Of a stretch of DNA of 64,000 nucleotides, positions 25,401 to 33,018 are shown one piece after another. The DNA comes from Omphiscola glabra (taxonomy: Eukaryota; Mollusca; Gastropoda; Lymnaeidae). The position numbers were made by a program, and so were the translations under genes. The notes beneath the pieces were generated by a model. That model saw only the letters and a program-made list of their open reading frames with translations, made no database searches and was not told the DNA's origin. Where the stretch lies: positions 3,088,512 through 3,152,511 of the forward strand of contig OZ024809.1 of the NCBI GenBank assembly GCA_964017045.1, given 5' to 3'. Within the stretch, counting starts at the first letter, position 1. Each line of letters opens with the position of its first letter.

Positions 25401-28400
25401 GATGGTGGGAGGGGGTTGGGGTGGCGACGAGGTTTGATTATTGTGATACATTTCATGTTCAACACGCCGAGGTAAAAATTATAGCCCTGGATTGGCAGAT
25501 GGCGCTTCTCATTACTTTATCATGGCTAAATTGGTTAAAAATGGAGTGGGTAATGACACCATGATGCGCGGTTTTAAACTCTTAACTGTAGCAGATAAAC
25601 CGTGGGGGGGGGGGCGTGGGATGGGGGTTAGAAAAGCTGTACAATGATTAAGTCCATGCTAAAAATGATTAAGAGACGAGTTGAACCCAGTGGTTTGGAG
25701 ATTGTTGGGTTGAGAGGCGAACTGAACCCAGTGGTGTGGAGATTGTTGGGTTGAGAGGCGAACTGAACCCAGTGGTGTGGAGATGGTTGGTTCCGGTTCG
25801 CACAAGCCCCCTTTCGTATTAGACTTATGCCCCGCCCCGTTTGTTAAACTGAACTGTGTCCGAACACGTTGTTACAAGTATCGATACAATAAACAACGTT
25901 AGAAAATATACAACGACTCTAACGTGTCCTACAATCAACTATCGGCCAACCGGTGAAGGAAAGGGAAGTAATAAACGGGGAGACTATTAATTTGTGCTTT
26001 GAATCTGAATTGATAGATGAGGGCGTTAGCAGTAGTTTTACCTGAGATGTCAGGAGCTGTTTCTTTCAGGCACCAACCCCCACTCGGAGGACGTCAAGCG
26101 CCCCCCGCCCCACAGACTTCCCCCCCCCTAGAAAAAGGAAAATATATTTAATATAATAAAAACGACCACAATGTCATTTTTATTCTTATAACATTTGTAA
26201 AAAGTTTCAGAAACGTGTGCATATCACCGATTACAATTAATGGAACCATTAAATATCACTACACTCGATATATTTGATGATCCTTATATTCAACCCTGCT
26301 GTATTTGATTATAAAAATAAAGATCGCATTGTTTGAAAATTGGCTGCTCCTGTTTACTTCCGGTTGTTCTCAAATATCGTTTTTTTTTAAATTTATTTAC
26401 TCTATTGCAACTTTACAATTTTAAAGACTTTAATAATAATAACACTGTATGAAAATAACATTACATCAACATAAAGGTCAATCAATTCAATTTATTTGCT
26501 AAGCATTAAACATTTGTATTATGTTTTCAAATTATATTTCATTCATTAAAAAAGTATGACTTTTAACTTGACGATAAATATTAATTATAATTCATGCTTT
26601 AAAAAAAATAGTGATTAGTTTAATGTACTCAATTCCATACATGTTGGGCTAGATCAAATGAAACTTTTAAAAATTTGATTTTATTTTTTTAATTGGGCAT
26701 TTTACTGGAGCAGACACTGGAGCATACACATAGTGGTCGTTTCATCAAGTATTATTACATCGAAAACGTTTGTTTTCTTTCAATATGCTTACAGTGTAAC
26801 ACGGTTTCCGGAACAACAAGTTGCTTTTTTTAAAAAAAATCGTAGCCTTATAATATAAGTTATATTTATTATATTCCAAACAGCTTTTTTTTAATATCAG
26901 AATAATAATCCTTCCCAGCTATTTAAACGCATTTTAAGAGGTTTTTTTTAGAAATAAGAATCCAGTATATATATCATCATCATGATGTCCCTTAGTACTT
27001 GGACCGTTGGGGCGCCACAGACGACATGAAAGCTATCCTTCTCCATTCCTCTCTGTTTTCTGCACTACGCACAGCATTGCCTAGTTTTAGTCCCGTCCAA
27101 TCTTTGGTGTTATCTTCCCATCTTTTTCTCTGTCTTCCTCTCCTTCTACCTCCTCTCCTTGTGCCCTGCATGATTTCTTTGGCGAGCCCTTGTTTTCTTG
27201 TCACGTGGCCATACCATTCCAGTTTGCGCTTTATTACAGTCAACAAGAGGTTATCATACTGCCCAATTGCTTGACGAATCCTTTCTTTCACTTATTCGTT
27301 AGAGATATGGTCTCTATAGCAGATGCCAAGAATGCCTCTGAAACATCTCATCTCCATCGCCTTTATTTTTCTTTCAAGTTCTGCTGTTAATGTCCAGGAC
27401 TCACAGGCATATAAGAAAATGGAGGACTAATGAGCGCATCAGCCTGATTTTGGTGCTGGGGGCTATATTTTTGTCATTTCATATTTTCTTAAGCCTCTTT
27501 AGTGCTTTTGTGGTCTGGGCAATCCTGGCCATCAATTCGGGCTTGGAGCCTTCTTCCGAGACTGTTGGCCCTAGGTACTTGAAGCTGCCTTCTGTCTCTA
27601 ATCTTTCCTCCCCGACCTAGATTTCAGTGGAGATGCCGGCTGGGTTATTCGTCATCAATCTTTGTCTTTTCTGCACTGATTTGCATGCCAAATGACGATG
27701 AAGTCTTGTCGACGCTTTATTGGGTTGGCTAGCTCTTCTTCGCTTCCGACCAGTCCGTCTATGCCATCCGCAAAACGTAGATTGGTGATTGTTCTGCCAT
27801 TAATGCTGCCTGTCCCTACATGCGCTTCCAGTGCATCTGACATAAATCTCTCCAAGCAGATGTTGAACAGGGTGGAGGAGAGCAAGCAGCCTTGTCGTAC
27901 TCCAACCGTGGTCTTGAACCATTCTCCGATGTTATTGTTGAAGAAGACTGCACTGTTGGTCTTATCATAGAGGCTGCATATCATTCTGGTAGTATACCTC
28001 ATGGTGGCCCATAATGCAACATGCAAAACCCTGTCGACTGCCTTCTTGAAATCCACAAAGACGGGGTAATTTCTCACACAGTATTCGGAGGTTTAGGATC
28101 TGCTCAATAGTGCCACGTCCTTGACGCTTCCCACCCGAAAGTCTCAAATACCCCCTCCCAAATTGTCTGAAGAAATGCTGAATATATTTACTTTTAAATT
28201 AAGGGTACCCCTGCCCCCCCTTTTTGCTCGAGAGTGTTCGCCATCCTCAATTTCTACTGCCCCCTTTCCTTCAATGTGACTTACAGGGTTGACTCCAAGC
28301 TTGTGCAAAATGATTATCTTGAAATATTACTTAACACCCCCCCCCCCCCAAATCAAATACACGAATAAAAACATTGAAATCAGGTATACACCTCTTTGAA

Positions 28401-31400
28401 ATAATCACACATTTTCTGGTTAGGGAAAAGCCATTGGCGCCTTCGATTTCTGCCCTACTTTCCGATAAAAACCACAGTATAGCCAATAGGTTTGATGCCG
28501 ATAGATACACCCTTTAGTGGCATGCCTAATGTATTGCCACCCTGGACGTGCTAAGATTTTTGCCGCACTCTATTTCACGATATAAACTCTGCAGTTGTCT
28601 GCAAATGCCGCCTCTCCATCTAAAGAAAATATCACACCTGGGCAGACCACCAACCTAAACCCTTTTACGCCATTGGCAGGGATGTTGCTAGAGTGTTTAG
28701 CGTAAGGGACTAGATTCATTTATACCCCCACCCCACACACACATACACACACCCTCTGGAACCAATTATTTTCATCCGTTAAATGCCAGAAAAGCCAATT
28801 TGGCGCCCCCGCTAATCAGCCGCCGCTGGGACATGTCCCCCTAAGCTACGACTCTGTCCATTGGCACTGCCCACATGAAAATCTGGAATGCTCACCCCCA
28901 GTCCTCCCGGAGGATATCGTGTGAAATAAACACTGTTCGGGATGATGGCAATTGATTTACTCCACCAACAATAAGTTGACTACCCTTTACAAGGCAGCAA
29001 TGGTCTACCTTTTAAAGGTTATCAGTTCGACTAAGAAACGAGCGGTGCGATGGTTTGCCTGGAGCCCCACACTTGTCCTTTGTTACACGATTAATTTTTA
29101 ATCTTAAAAAAATATATTTGAAATAAGATCTTTACATTTTTGGACCGTGTTATTTTTGGGCCTGTTTCTGTGGGATTCAAAGTGTGAAATCAGGATGTGT
29201 TTGTTGTTTGCTCTACTTTGGATCATTGAAAATGCCAATGAATTTACTTTGGCGAATTGTAACAAAGTTCAAGGACGGATGTGTTGAAGTTCAAACATAA
29301 ATTTATCAGCGTCACGTGGTTAGATTTACATGAGATATTTTCTTGTCACTAGAACTAGATGAGATATTGTCTTGTTGTGTGCATTGGTTAAACTTTGTTT
29401 GTATTAAGGCGCACTTGCTTCATAGCGGTCTATACTCATTAGTAGAATGGGATGAAGTACCCTAAAATTGGATGGGAACTGATCAATAAAACATCATACT
29501 GTGGTAGTAAAATACGATAAAGCCACCTACCGATCTCTGCCAACATCCCAGTGATGTAGACATTGTCGTCATACAGCTTGGAGACACTCATCATTTTCAT
29601 GATGTTCTGTATTGTCAGGATGGAGGAGGGAAGAAACCCGGCCACCAGGAGCAACGTCAGTAACAGCATCTGACCAAATCTGAGGGGAGATGGAGTGTAG
29701 AAAGAATGTGTGTCAGAATGTTAGTTCATCATTTATGAGAATGAGTTTACAATTTCTGAGAATGCTAGTTCACCAGTTCTGAGAATGCTAGTTCACCAGT
29801 TCTGAGAATGCTAGTATGCCATTGGCGAAAGTGTCATTTCATTATTGCTGCCCCTGCGATGGTTAGCGCCCCGTATGTAAGTCTATGCATAGCTCCTACT
29901 AACCTGTTACCATAGCTCATATTCACCTGGTACCATAGCTCCTACTCACCTGGTACCATAGCTCCTACTCACCTGGTACCATAGCTCCTACTCACCTGGT
30001 ACCATAGCTCCTACTCACCTGGAATCATAGCTCCTACTAACCTGTTACCATAGCTCCTATTCACCTGGTACCATAGCTCCTACTCACCTGGTACCATAGC
30101 TCCTACTCACCTGGTACCATAGCTCCTACTCACCTGGTACCATAGCTCCTACTCACCTGTTACCATAGCTCCTACTACCCTGGTACCATAGCTCCTGCTC
30201 ACCTGGAACCATAGCTCCTGCTCATCTGGTACCATAGCTCCTGCTCACATGGTACCATAGCTCCTACTCACCTGGTAACATAGCCCCTACTCACATGGTA
30301 CCATAGCCCCTACTCACCTGGTACCAAAGCTCCTACTCACCTGGTACCATAGCTCCTACTCACCTGGTATCATAGCCCCTACTCACCTGGAATCATAGCT
30401 CCTACTCACCTGGTACCATAGCTCCTACTCACCTGGTACCATAGCTCCTACTCACCTGGTACCATAGCCCCTACTCACCTGGTACCATAGCCCCTACTCA
30501 CCAGGTACCATAGCCCCTACTCACCTGGTACCATAGCCCCTACTTACCTGGTACCATAGCTCCTACTCACCTGGTACCATATCCCCTACTCACCTGGTAC
30601 CATTGCCCCTACTCGCCTGGTACCATAGCTCCTACTCACCTGGTACCATAGCCCCTACTCACCTGGTAACATAGCCTCTACTCGCCTGGTAACATAGCCA
30701 CTACTCACCTGGTACGATAGCTCCTACTCACCTGGTCTCATATCCCCTACTCACCTGGTACCATAGCCCCTACTCACCTGGTACCATAGCCTCTACTCAC
30801 CTGATATCATAGCCCCTACTCACCTGGAATCATAGCTCCTACTCACTGGTACCATAGCCCCTACTCACTTGCTACCATAGCTCCTACTCACCTGGTACCA
30901 TAGCCCCTACTCACCTGGTACCATAGCCCCTACTCACCAGGTATCATAGCTCCTACTCACCTGGTACCATATCCCCTACTCACCTGGTACCATAGCCCCT
31001 ACTCACTTGGTACCATAGCCCCTACTCACTTGGTACCATAGCCCCTACTCACCTGGTACCATAGCCCCTACTCACTTGGTACCATAGCCTCTACTCACCT
31101 GGTAACATAGCTCCTACTCACCTGGTACCATAGCCCCTACTCACCTGGTACCATAGCCCCTACTCACCTGGTACCATAGCCCCTACTCACCTGGTAACAT
31201 AGCTCCTACTCACCTGGTACCATAGCCCCTACTCACCTGGTACCATAGCCCCTACTCACCTGGTACCATAGCCCCTACTCACCTGGTACCATAGCCCCTA
31301 CTCACCTGGTACCATAGCCCCTACTCACCTGGTACCATAGCCCCTACTCACCTGGTAACATAGCTCCTACTCACCTCGTACCATAGCCCCTACTCACTTG

Positions 31401-31699
31401 GTACCATAGCCTCTACTCACCTGGTAACATAGCTCCTACTCACCTGTTACCATAGCCCCTACTCACTTGGTACCATAGCCTCTACTCACCTGGTAACATA
31501 GCTCCTACTCACCTGGTACCATAGCCCCTACTCACTTGGTACCATAGCCTCTACTCACCTGGTAACATAGCTCCTACTCGCCTGGTACCGCAGCTTCTAC
31601 TAACCTGGTACCAAAGTGGCATTTGTTGTTGAAGATGTCCAAGCCCATGTGCTGGAGGAGTGACGTCCTTGACGATGACGTCAGTGACCCTGAATTCAT
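2608..31699 (-). CDS. NIT-domain receptor guanylate cyclase (12 exons, 3' end outside window)
   Basis: A membrane guanylate cyclase that would make cGMP. Exons, in transcript order: 31605-31699, 29531-29679, 25292-25395, 12530-12690, 11451-11608, 9828-9925, 8323-8478, 7571-7704, 5220-5342, 3784-3965, 3170-3331, 2608-2706; every junction keeps frame, giving about 540 codons. Order of parts: N-terminal tail, helix near [21 protein letters not shown] domain ([10 protein letters not shown] start, [10 protein letters not shown] middle), second helix ([19 protein letters not shown]), linker ending [13 protein letters not shown], then a class III cyclase domain ([37 protein letters not shown]). NIT domains are known nitrate/nitrite-sensing modules, and NIT guanylate cyclases act in nitric oxide signalling in an annelid. 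The first metal-binding Asp is absent, so activity is uncertain. The C-terminal roughly 40 residues of the cyclase domain are not in the window. The start codon is tentative. Confidence 0.9.
2800..2912. repeat. (TGATGA)n microsatellite
   Basis: Imperfect GAT trinucleotide run. On the minus strand it reads as a poly-His frame, which is an artefact of the repeat. Confidence 0.95.
3170..3331 (-). CDS. NIT-GC exon 11 (cyclase domain, middle)
   Basis: Acceptor GCATGCAG, donor GTTGGT. It encodes [20 protein letters not shown] and RFGVCT, aligning with GDAYMVVSGLPVRNG and RIGIHTGPV of receptor guanylate cyclases. The second metal Asp is kept. Confidence 0.92.
3784..3965 (-). CDS. NIT-GC exon 10 (cyclase domain, first part)
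   Basis: Acceptor GACTGCTGAG, donor GTATGA. It encodes [16 protein letters not shown] and YDVFKVETL. Where active cyclases read FSDIVGFT this protein reads FVVMSDFD, so the first metal-coordinating Asp is replaced by Val. The acceptor region is repeated in tandem just upstream. Confidence 0.9.
3966..4122 (-). repeat. 39-bp tandem copies of the exon 10 splice acceptor
   Basis: Copies of CTCAGCAGTCTATGC recur at 3966, 4005, 4044 and 4083, exactly 39 bp apart. On the coding strand each carries ATAGACTGCTGAG, the acceptor of NIT-GC exon 10. The nearest extra copy stays open in the coding frame (13 residues); the next reads into a TAG. Confidence 0.85.
5034..5173. mobile_element. Short hAT-like MITE
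   Basis: Starts CAGTGGCGTAGC and ends CGACGCCACTG, giving inverted ends about 8-12 bp long. The flanking 8 bp agree at only 5 of 8 positions, so the target duplication is weak. A relative with the same ends is at 7773-7943. Confidence 0.55.
5220..5342 (-). CDS. NIT-GC exon 9 (signalling-helix linker)
   Basis: Acceptor GTCTCCGCAG, donor GTGAAT. It encodes [20 protein letters not shown] and then [15 protein letters not shown], the coiled-coil linker and LPxxVA-like step that precede cyclase domains in receptor guanylate cyclases. Confidence 0.86.
5595..5690 (-). mobile_element. LINE 3' tail with ATT microsatellite
   Basis: Read on the minus strand it has TGTACAGCGTGGTGAGC, CTAGGCTGGGGTAC and a final (ATA)n run. 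The same tail occurs on the plus strand at about 46200-46285, so both are ends of one LINE family, probably L2/CR1-like. Confidence 0.6.
5881..6418. mobile_element. hAT element (outer) interrupted by a SPIN-like MITE
   Basis: Begins CAGGGATTCTCAACC; its other end, reverse-complemented, begins CAGAGGTTCTTAACC. Flanks are ATCTACAG (5873-5880) and GTCTACAG (6419-6426), a 7/8 match to an 8-bp hAT target duplication. It has no recognisable transposase. Confidence 0.75.
5920..6101. mobile_element. SPIN-like hAT MITE, nested
   Basis: Contains GGTTCTCAACCTTCC, AATTATTTTCGTTGCTACTT, GGTCTTATGCGACCCCTGTG and GGGGTCGCGACCCACAGGTT, in the order known for SPIN (Space Invaders) elements. Flanks CCCTAGGG and CCCTAGAG agree at 7 of 8 bases. 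It lies inside the element at 5881-6418 and is therefore younger than it. Confidence 0.82.
7045..7560. repeat. About 45-bp minisatellite next to the NIT-GC exon 8 donor
   Basis: Units hold CGAACTGGTGACTACGTGGT and AAGGCAGAGGACAAGACG. The array abuts the exon end at 7571. The several long open frames through it are repeat read-through. Confidence 0.93.
7571..7704 (-). CDS. NIT-GC exon 8 (second transmembrane helix)
   Basis: Acceptor GATTCCACAG. It encodes [12 protein letters not shown], then the hydrophobic [19 protein letters not shown]. The only donor that keeps frame with exon 9 is AG|GCAAGT, so this is a GC-AG intron. A 45-bp tandem array starts within about 10 bp of the donor. Confidence 0.85.
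7773..7943. mobile_element. Short hAT-like MITE
   Basis: Starts CAGTGGCGTAGTTAGGGT and ends ATACGCCACTG. It has the same ends as the elements at 5034 and 16311. No convincing target duplication remains. Confidence 0.55.
8323..8478 (-). CDS. NIT-GC exon 7 (end of NIT domain)
   Basis: Acceptor TTCTCTACAG, donor GTTTTT (weak). It encodes [15 protein letters not shown] and FINALKAAQ; both ends are phase 0. Confidence 0.85.
8770..8950. repeat. About 44-bp tandem repeat, 3-4 copies
   Basis: Units contain TTAAACAATAGTCCTACAGA and CCGTCCTACACC. Confidence 0.8.
9463..9818. repeat. 44-bp minisatellite next to the NIT-GC exon 6 donor
   Basis: About eight copies of CAATAGATAGCTCTCCCCGT followed by ACAGAGGGTCTCAAATACCG. 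The array starts about 10 bp inside the intron after exon 6. Confidence 0.93.
9828..9925 (-). CDS. NIT-GC exon 6 (NIT domain)
   Basis: Acceptor CTCCACAG, donor GTACGT. It encodes [17 protein letters not shown] and ends SEIIR, phase 0. A 44-bp tandem array begins about 10 bp into the following intron. Confidence 0.85.
9992..10086. mobile_element. Palindromic fold-back element (MITE-like hairpin)
   Basis: Left arm ATGACATCCGAATAGCATT and right arm ending AATGCTAATCGGATGTCAT are near-perfect reverse complements and the match continues inward. About 95 bp in all, it could fold into a long hairpin. Confidence 0.7.
10235..10327. repeat. 44-bp direct duplication
   Basis: Two copies of GTACCCGGGTACGAATAGTC plus ACAGCCATTATTTTAATG, back to back. 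Confidence 0.9.
11451..11608 (-). CDS. NIT-GC exon 5 (NIT domain)
   Basis: Acceptor CTACAAG, donor GTAACT. It encodes INAVLIKWM and [19 protein letters not shown], matching the AKEHAGIERAxGS pattern of NIT domains. Entry phase 2, exit phase 1. Confidence 0.88.
12285..12520 (-). repeat. Tandem copies of NIT-GC exon 4 end plus splice donor
   Basis: On the coding strand five copies of CTGGAGACTCTGAGCTTTTA then CAG|GTAGGC lie downstream of the real exon end (CTTTTATAG|GTAGGC at 12530). Copies keep an intact donor; read-through of the exon frame meets TAG immediately after the real donor. Confidence 0.88.
12530..12690 (-). CDS. NIT-GC exon 4 (NIT domain)
   Basis: Acceptor TTTCAAG, donor GTAGGC. 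It encodes [15 protein letters not shown] and [11 protein letters not shown]. Exit phase 2 joins exon 5 as [13 protein letters not shown]. The last 30-35 nt and the donor are copied in tandem downstream in the intron. Confidence 0.87.
13211..14313. mobile_element. Non-autonomous hAT element, 1.1 kb
   Basis: Left end CAGCGGACGGTAAACTACGA; the right end, reverse-complemented, reads CAGGGGTTGGCAAACC, typical hAT termini. Flanks GGCTATAG (13203-13210) and GGCTATTG (14314-14321) match 7/8 as a target duplication. No transposase frame was recognised inside. Confidence 0.78.
14545..15195. repeat. Short-unit minisatellite, CTACTCCACCTCAC type
   Basis: A 15-bp-scale unit built on CCTACTCCACCTCACCTACT, with larger duplications near 14940-15130. 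Long Ser/Thr/Pro-rich frames here are repeat read-through. Confidence 0.93.
15280..16055. repeat. 22-bp minisatellite and higher-order units
   Basis: Unit GATAGCTACAGGTCATTTAC with CAAGATAGCTCTAGGTA variants, arranged as a higher-order repeat. A single related stretch is at 13440-13485. Confidence 0.93.
16400..16882. repeat. 24-bp minisatellite inside the hAT element
   Basis: About 20 copies of CACACTGCTCGGTCTAACAG plus AACA, between the left end of the hAT element and its coding remnant. Open on both strands because 24 is a multiple of three. Confidence 0.93.
17336..17664. repeat. 27-bp tandem expansion within transposase coding sequence
   Basis: Twelve copies of ACAGTACACTTGTTACATGA plus CACACTG. 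The template is the transposase stretch that follows FGIMFDST and precedes the DQM motif, so the array arose in place. Read-through gives TVHLLHDTL repeats. Confidence 0.93.
17915..18150. repeat. 26-bp tandem expansion within transposase coding sequence
   Basis: About nine copies of TGTCTGGAATCCATGGAGGT plus GTTCAA. The template encodes the conserved [11 protein letters not shown] motif of ZMYM1-like transposases; because 26 is not a multiple of three the expansion breaks the frame. Confidence 0.93.
18850..19390 (-). mobile_element. Jockey/CR1-like LINE fragment (C-terminal RT region)
   Basis: On the minus strand it encodes [20 protein letters not shown] and [20 protein letters not shown], the C-terminal region typical of Jockey/CR1-type reverse transcriptases. 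It is 5'-truncated and sits between two parts of the hAT pseudogene. Confidence 0.75.
20850..21300. repeat. Dispersed repeat ending TATATATATAGATTA (Helitron-like?)
   Basis: Contains GTGGCAATGCCAATCAAAGA, CCGTCTGGTGCATTTTCG and an end reading GGGACATACATACAGACATT then TATATATAGATTA. A second copy of its left part is at about 44820-44960. Such tails are common on Helitron-like non-autonomous elements; the class is a guess. Confidence 0.45.
21672..22125. repeat. 16-bp minisatellite, ACACATGCATACAAAA
   Basis: About 28 copies with an ATGCAT core and A-run length variation. The long Lys/His/Thr frames in all three plus frames are read-through. Confidence 0.95.
22300..22540 (-). repeat. Dispersed repeat family A, copy 1
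   Basis: Shares AGTTTCAGCTCGATAAGTTC and the GGGAAGTGGGTCAAATAGCC region with copies at 23840-24370 and 62195-62680 (opposite strand). No coding capacity was seen. Confidence 0.7.
22935..23275. mobile_element. hAT-like MITE with tandemly expanded left end
   Basis: The last copy of CAGTGGCGGATCTACGACCT at about 23135 pairs with GTTCCGCCACTG at 23261-23272. The left end plus GTGGCTCTATT is repeated six times at 22940-23155 in a 37-38 bp unit, so a transposon terminus has become a minisatellite. Confidence 0.65.
23840..24370 (+). repeat. Dispersed repeat family A, copy 2
   Basis: Shares CACTTCCCGTCAACCTATCA, GAAACTTGGCACAT, TTCCCGTTTTTCAAGGG and a final ATGCATGTTTTGTCAAAAT block with the copy at 62195-62680, over about 500 bp. 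Confidence 0.8.
24655..25232. repeat. CA-rich 12-14 bp array (CGCACATACACACA)
   Basis: About 580 bp of almost pure alternating purine-pyrimidine sequence. On the NIT-GC coding strand it is a UG-rich intron stretch starting about 60 nt after exon 3. Cys/Val-rich frames are read-through. Confidence 0.96.
25292..25395 (-). CDS. NIT-GC exon 3 (start of NIT domain)
   Basis: Acceptor TCCACAG, donor GTCTGT. It encodes [16 protein letters not shown], the characteristic ExQxERG helix of NIT domains, and ends DVINQ. A (CA)-rich array begins about 60 bp into the following intron. Confidence 0.88.
25670..25795. repeat. About 48-bp tandem repeat, 2.7 copies
   Basis: Units contain CGAACTGAACCCAGTGGTGT and GGAGATTGTTGGGTTGAGAG. 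Confidence 0.85.
25800..26960. other. AT-rich intron, nothing recognised
   Basis: Intron 2 of the NIT-GC gene. No exon, RNA gene or clear repeat seen; a poly-C stretch at about 26100-26130. Confidence 0.4.
26975..28145 (-). mobile_element. RTE-like LINE, 5'-truncated and mutated
   Basis: Minus-strand pieces: [40 protein letters not shown] (about 27740-27900) and [20 protein letters not shown] with [11 protein letters not shown] at the 3' end. The order is reverse transcriptase then C-terminus of the LINE family often labelled craniofacial development protein 2-like. The catalytic FADD reads FADG and frames are broken. The 3' end carries an ATGATG run. A relative is at 50740-51470. Confidence 0.85.
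28160..29440. other. Intron sequence, no exon seen
   Basis: Mixed, partly C-rich sequence in NIT-GC intron 2, with runs of C at about 28337 and CA at 28735. No gene or clear element was identified. Confidence 0.4.
29531..29679 (-). CDS. NIT-GC exon 2 (first transmembrane helix)
   Basis: Acceptor CCCCTCAG and donor GTAGGT. It encodes a strongly hydrophobic segment followed by an extracellular-type stretch ending MLAEIG. Phase 1 exit joins exon 3 to read IGNLVHEIQ, as expected for an NIT domain entry helix. Confidence 0.85.
29752..29815. repeat. 24-bp tandem repeat, 2.6 copies
   Basis: Unit TGAGAATGCTAGTTCACCAG plus TTC. Confidence 0.85.
29885..31615 (-). repeat. 23-bp array of about 74 copies, most carrying a 5' splice site
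   Basis: On the coding strand the unit is GGTACCAG|GTGAGTAGGAGC plus TAT. The first unit is the end of NIT-GC exon 1 itself (GGTACCAG|GTTAGTAGAAGC). Most copies keep CAG|GTGAGT, close to the U1-binding consensus; variants include AAG|GTGAGT-less forms and TTACCAG starts. It fills most of intron 1 next to exon 1. Confidence 0.95.
31605..31699 (-). CDS. NIT-GC exon 1 (N-terminal tail)
   Basis: Ends with HFGT plus AG before the donor GTTAGT. Joined to exon 2 it gives FGTRFGQMLL, which fixes the frame. The longer overlapping frame starting MYPGYF does not splice in frame and is a shadow. The first in-frame ATG after the open upstream stretch is at 31699, but the frame stays open further upstream, so a different start or a further exon is possible. 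Confidence 0.65.
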
Positions 31700-32094
31700 G
31701 CTCGCTCTTTTTGGGCTTGAGGATAGAATTAAAATATCCGGGATACATCCGTTGAAAAATGCATTGAAGTTTTGAACGGTTAATAAATTTTTAAAATATA
31801 AATATTTTTATTTTTAAAGTTAAATTTAGTGGATCCTGGTGCGGTCCATTTCTTTATGTTTTTATTTTAAACACTTCCCACCCAGACTTTTCTATAATTT
31901 ATGGAAGATCAACTCCTCCCAGTGACCACACGTCGTGTAAGACAAATTTATCCCCCCCCCCCTTTTTCCCCCACAGTAAACAAGAGAAGATCTTGAGCTT
32001 CGGTCAATCAATAACAACCTGGATGAGAAGATCATGGTCTGTGGGAGTTCTGCTGAACTAGCTGTACTGCCCCGTCAAAGTTGACGGGTTCGTT

Positions 32095-32890
32095 TCTGTG
32101 TGGAGGTGGGAGTGGAAGTGGGAGTGGATGTGGGAGTGGAGGTAGGAGTGTATGTGGGATGTGGGAGTGGATGTGGGAGTGGAGGTGGGAGTGGAGTGGG
32201 ATGTGGGAGTGGAGGTGGGAGTGAAGTGGGACTGGAGGTAGGAGTGAATGTGGGAGTGGAGGTGGGATGTGGGAGTGGATGTGGGAGTGGGAATGGAGGT
32301 GGGATGTGGGAGGGGAGGGTGGATGTGGGATGGGGGATTCGAGGTGGGTGTGGAGGTGGGATGTGGGGTGGATGTGGGAGTGGATGTGGGAGTGGATGTG
32401 GGATGTGGGAGTGGAGGTGAGAGTGAAGGTGAGACTGGAGGTGGGAGTGAAGGTGGGAGTGGATGTGGGATTGAATGTGGGACTGGAGGTGGGAGTGAAG
32501 GTGGGAGTGGAGGTGGGAGTGGAGGTGGGAGTGAAGGTGGGATGTGGGAGTGGATGTGGGAGTGGATGTGGGAGTGGATGTGGGAGTGGATGTGGGAGTG
32601 GATGTGGGAGTGGATGTGGGAGTGGATGTGGGAGTGGATGTGGGAGTGGAGGTGGGAGTGGAGGTGGGAGTGGAGGTGGGAGTGGAGGTGGGAGTGGAGG
32701 TGGGAGTGGAGGTGGGACTGGATGTGGGAGTGAAGGTGGGAGTGGAGGTGGGAGTGGATGTGGGAGTGGAGGTGGGAGTGGGTGTGGGAGTGAAGGTGGG
32801 AGTGGGGGTGGGAGTGGAGGTGGGAGTGCAGGTGGGAGTGCAGGTGGGAGTGGAGGTGGGAGTGGAGTGGGACTGGATGTGGGAGTGAAG
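32095..32890. repeat. G-rich 12-bp minisatellite (GTGGGAGTGGAG/T)
   Basis: About 65 units of GGTGGGAGTGGA or GATGTGGGAGTG. The plus strand carries regular GGG runs, so it could form G-quadruplexes. It lies about 0.4 kb upstream of NIT-GC exon 1. All long frames through it are artefacts. Confidence 0.96.
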
Positions 32891-33018
32891 GGACAAGAGG
32901 GCTTCAAATGATTTTGCTCACTATTAATCAATGAAAGATTTAGACGATTTAAATTTCTTTTTTGGATTACTCAGATTTAGTTGCCTCCCTTACATTCACC
33001 TTCATAAATATCACCACC

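Noticed and set aside
29885..31615. CRISPR-like array
   Set aside because: Units are directly adjacent with no unique spacers, in an intron of a eukaryotic gene.
31551..31748. Minus-strand frame starting MYPGYFNSILKPKK as the NIT-GC N-terminus
   Set aside because: It does not join exon 2 in frame; the other frame of the same exon gives FGTRFGQMLL across the junction.
32032..32931. 299-codon Pro-rich and 214-codon Gly-rich frames
   Set aside because: 12-bp G-rich minisatellite; the protein-like pattern comes from unit length divisible by three.
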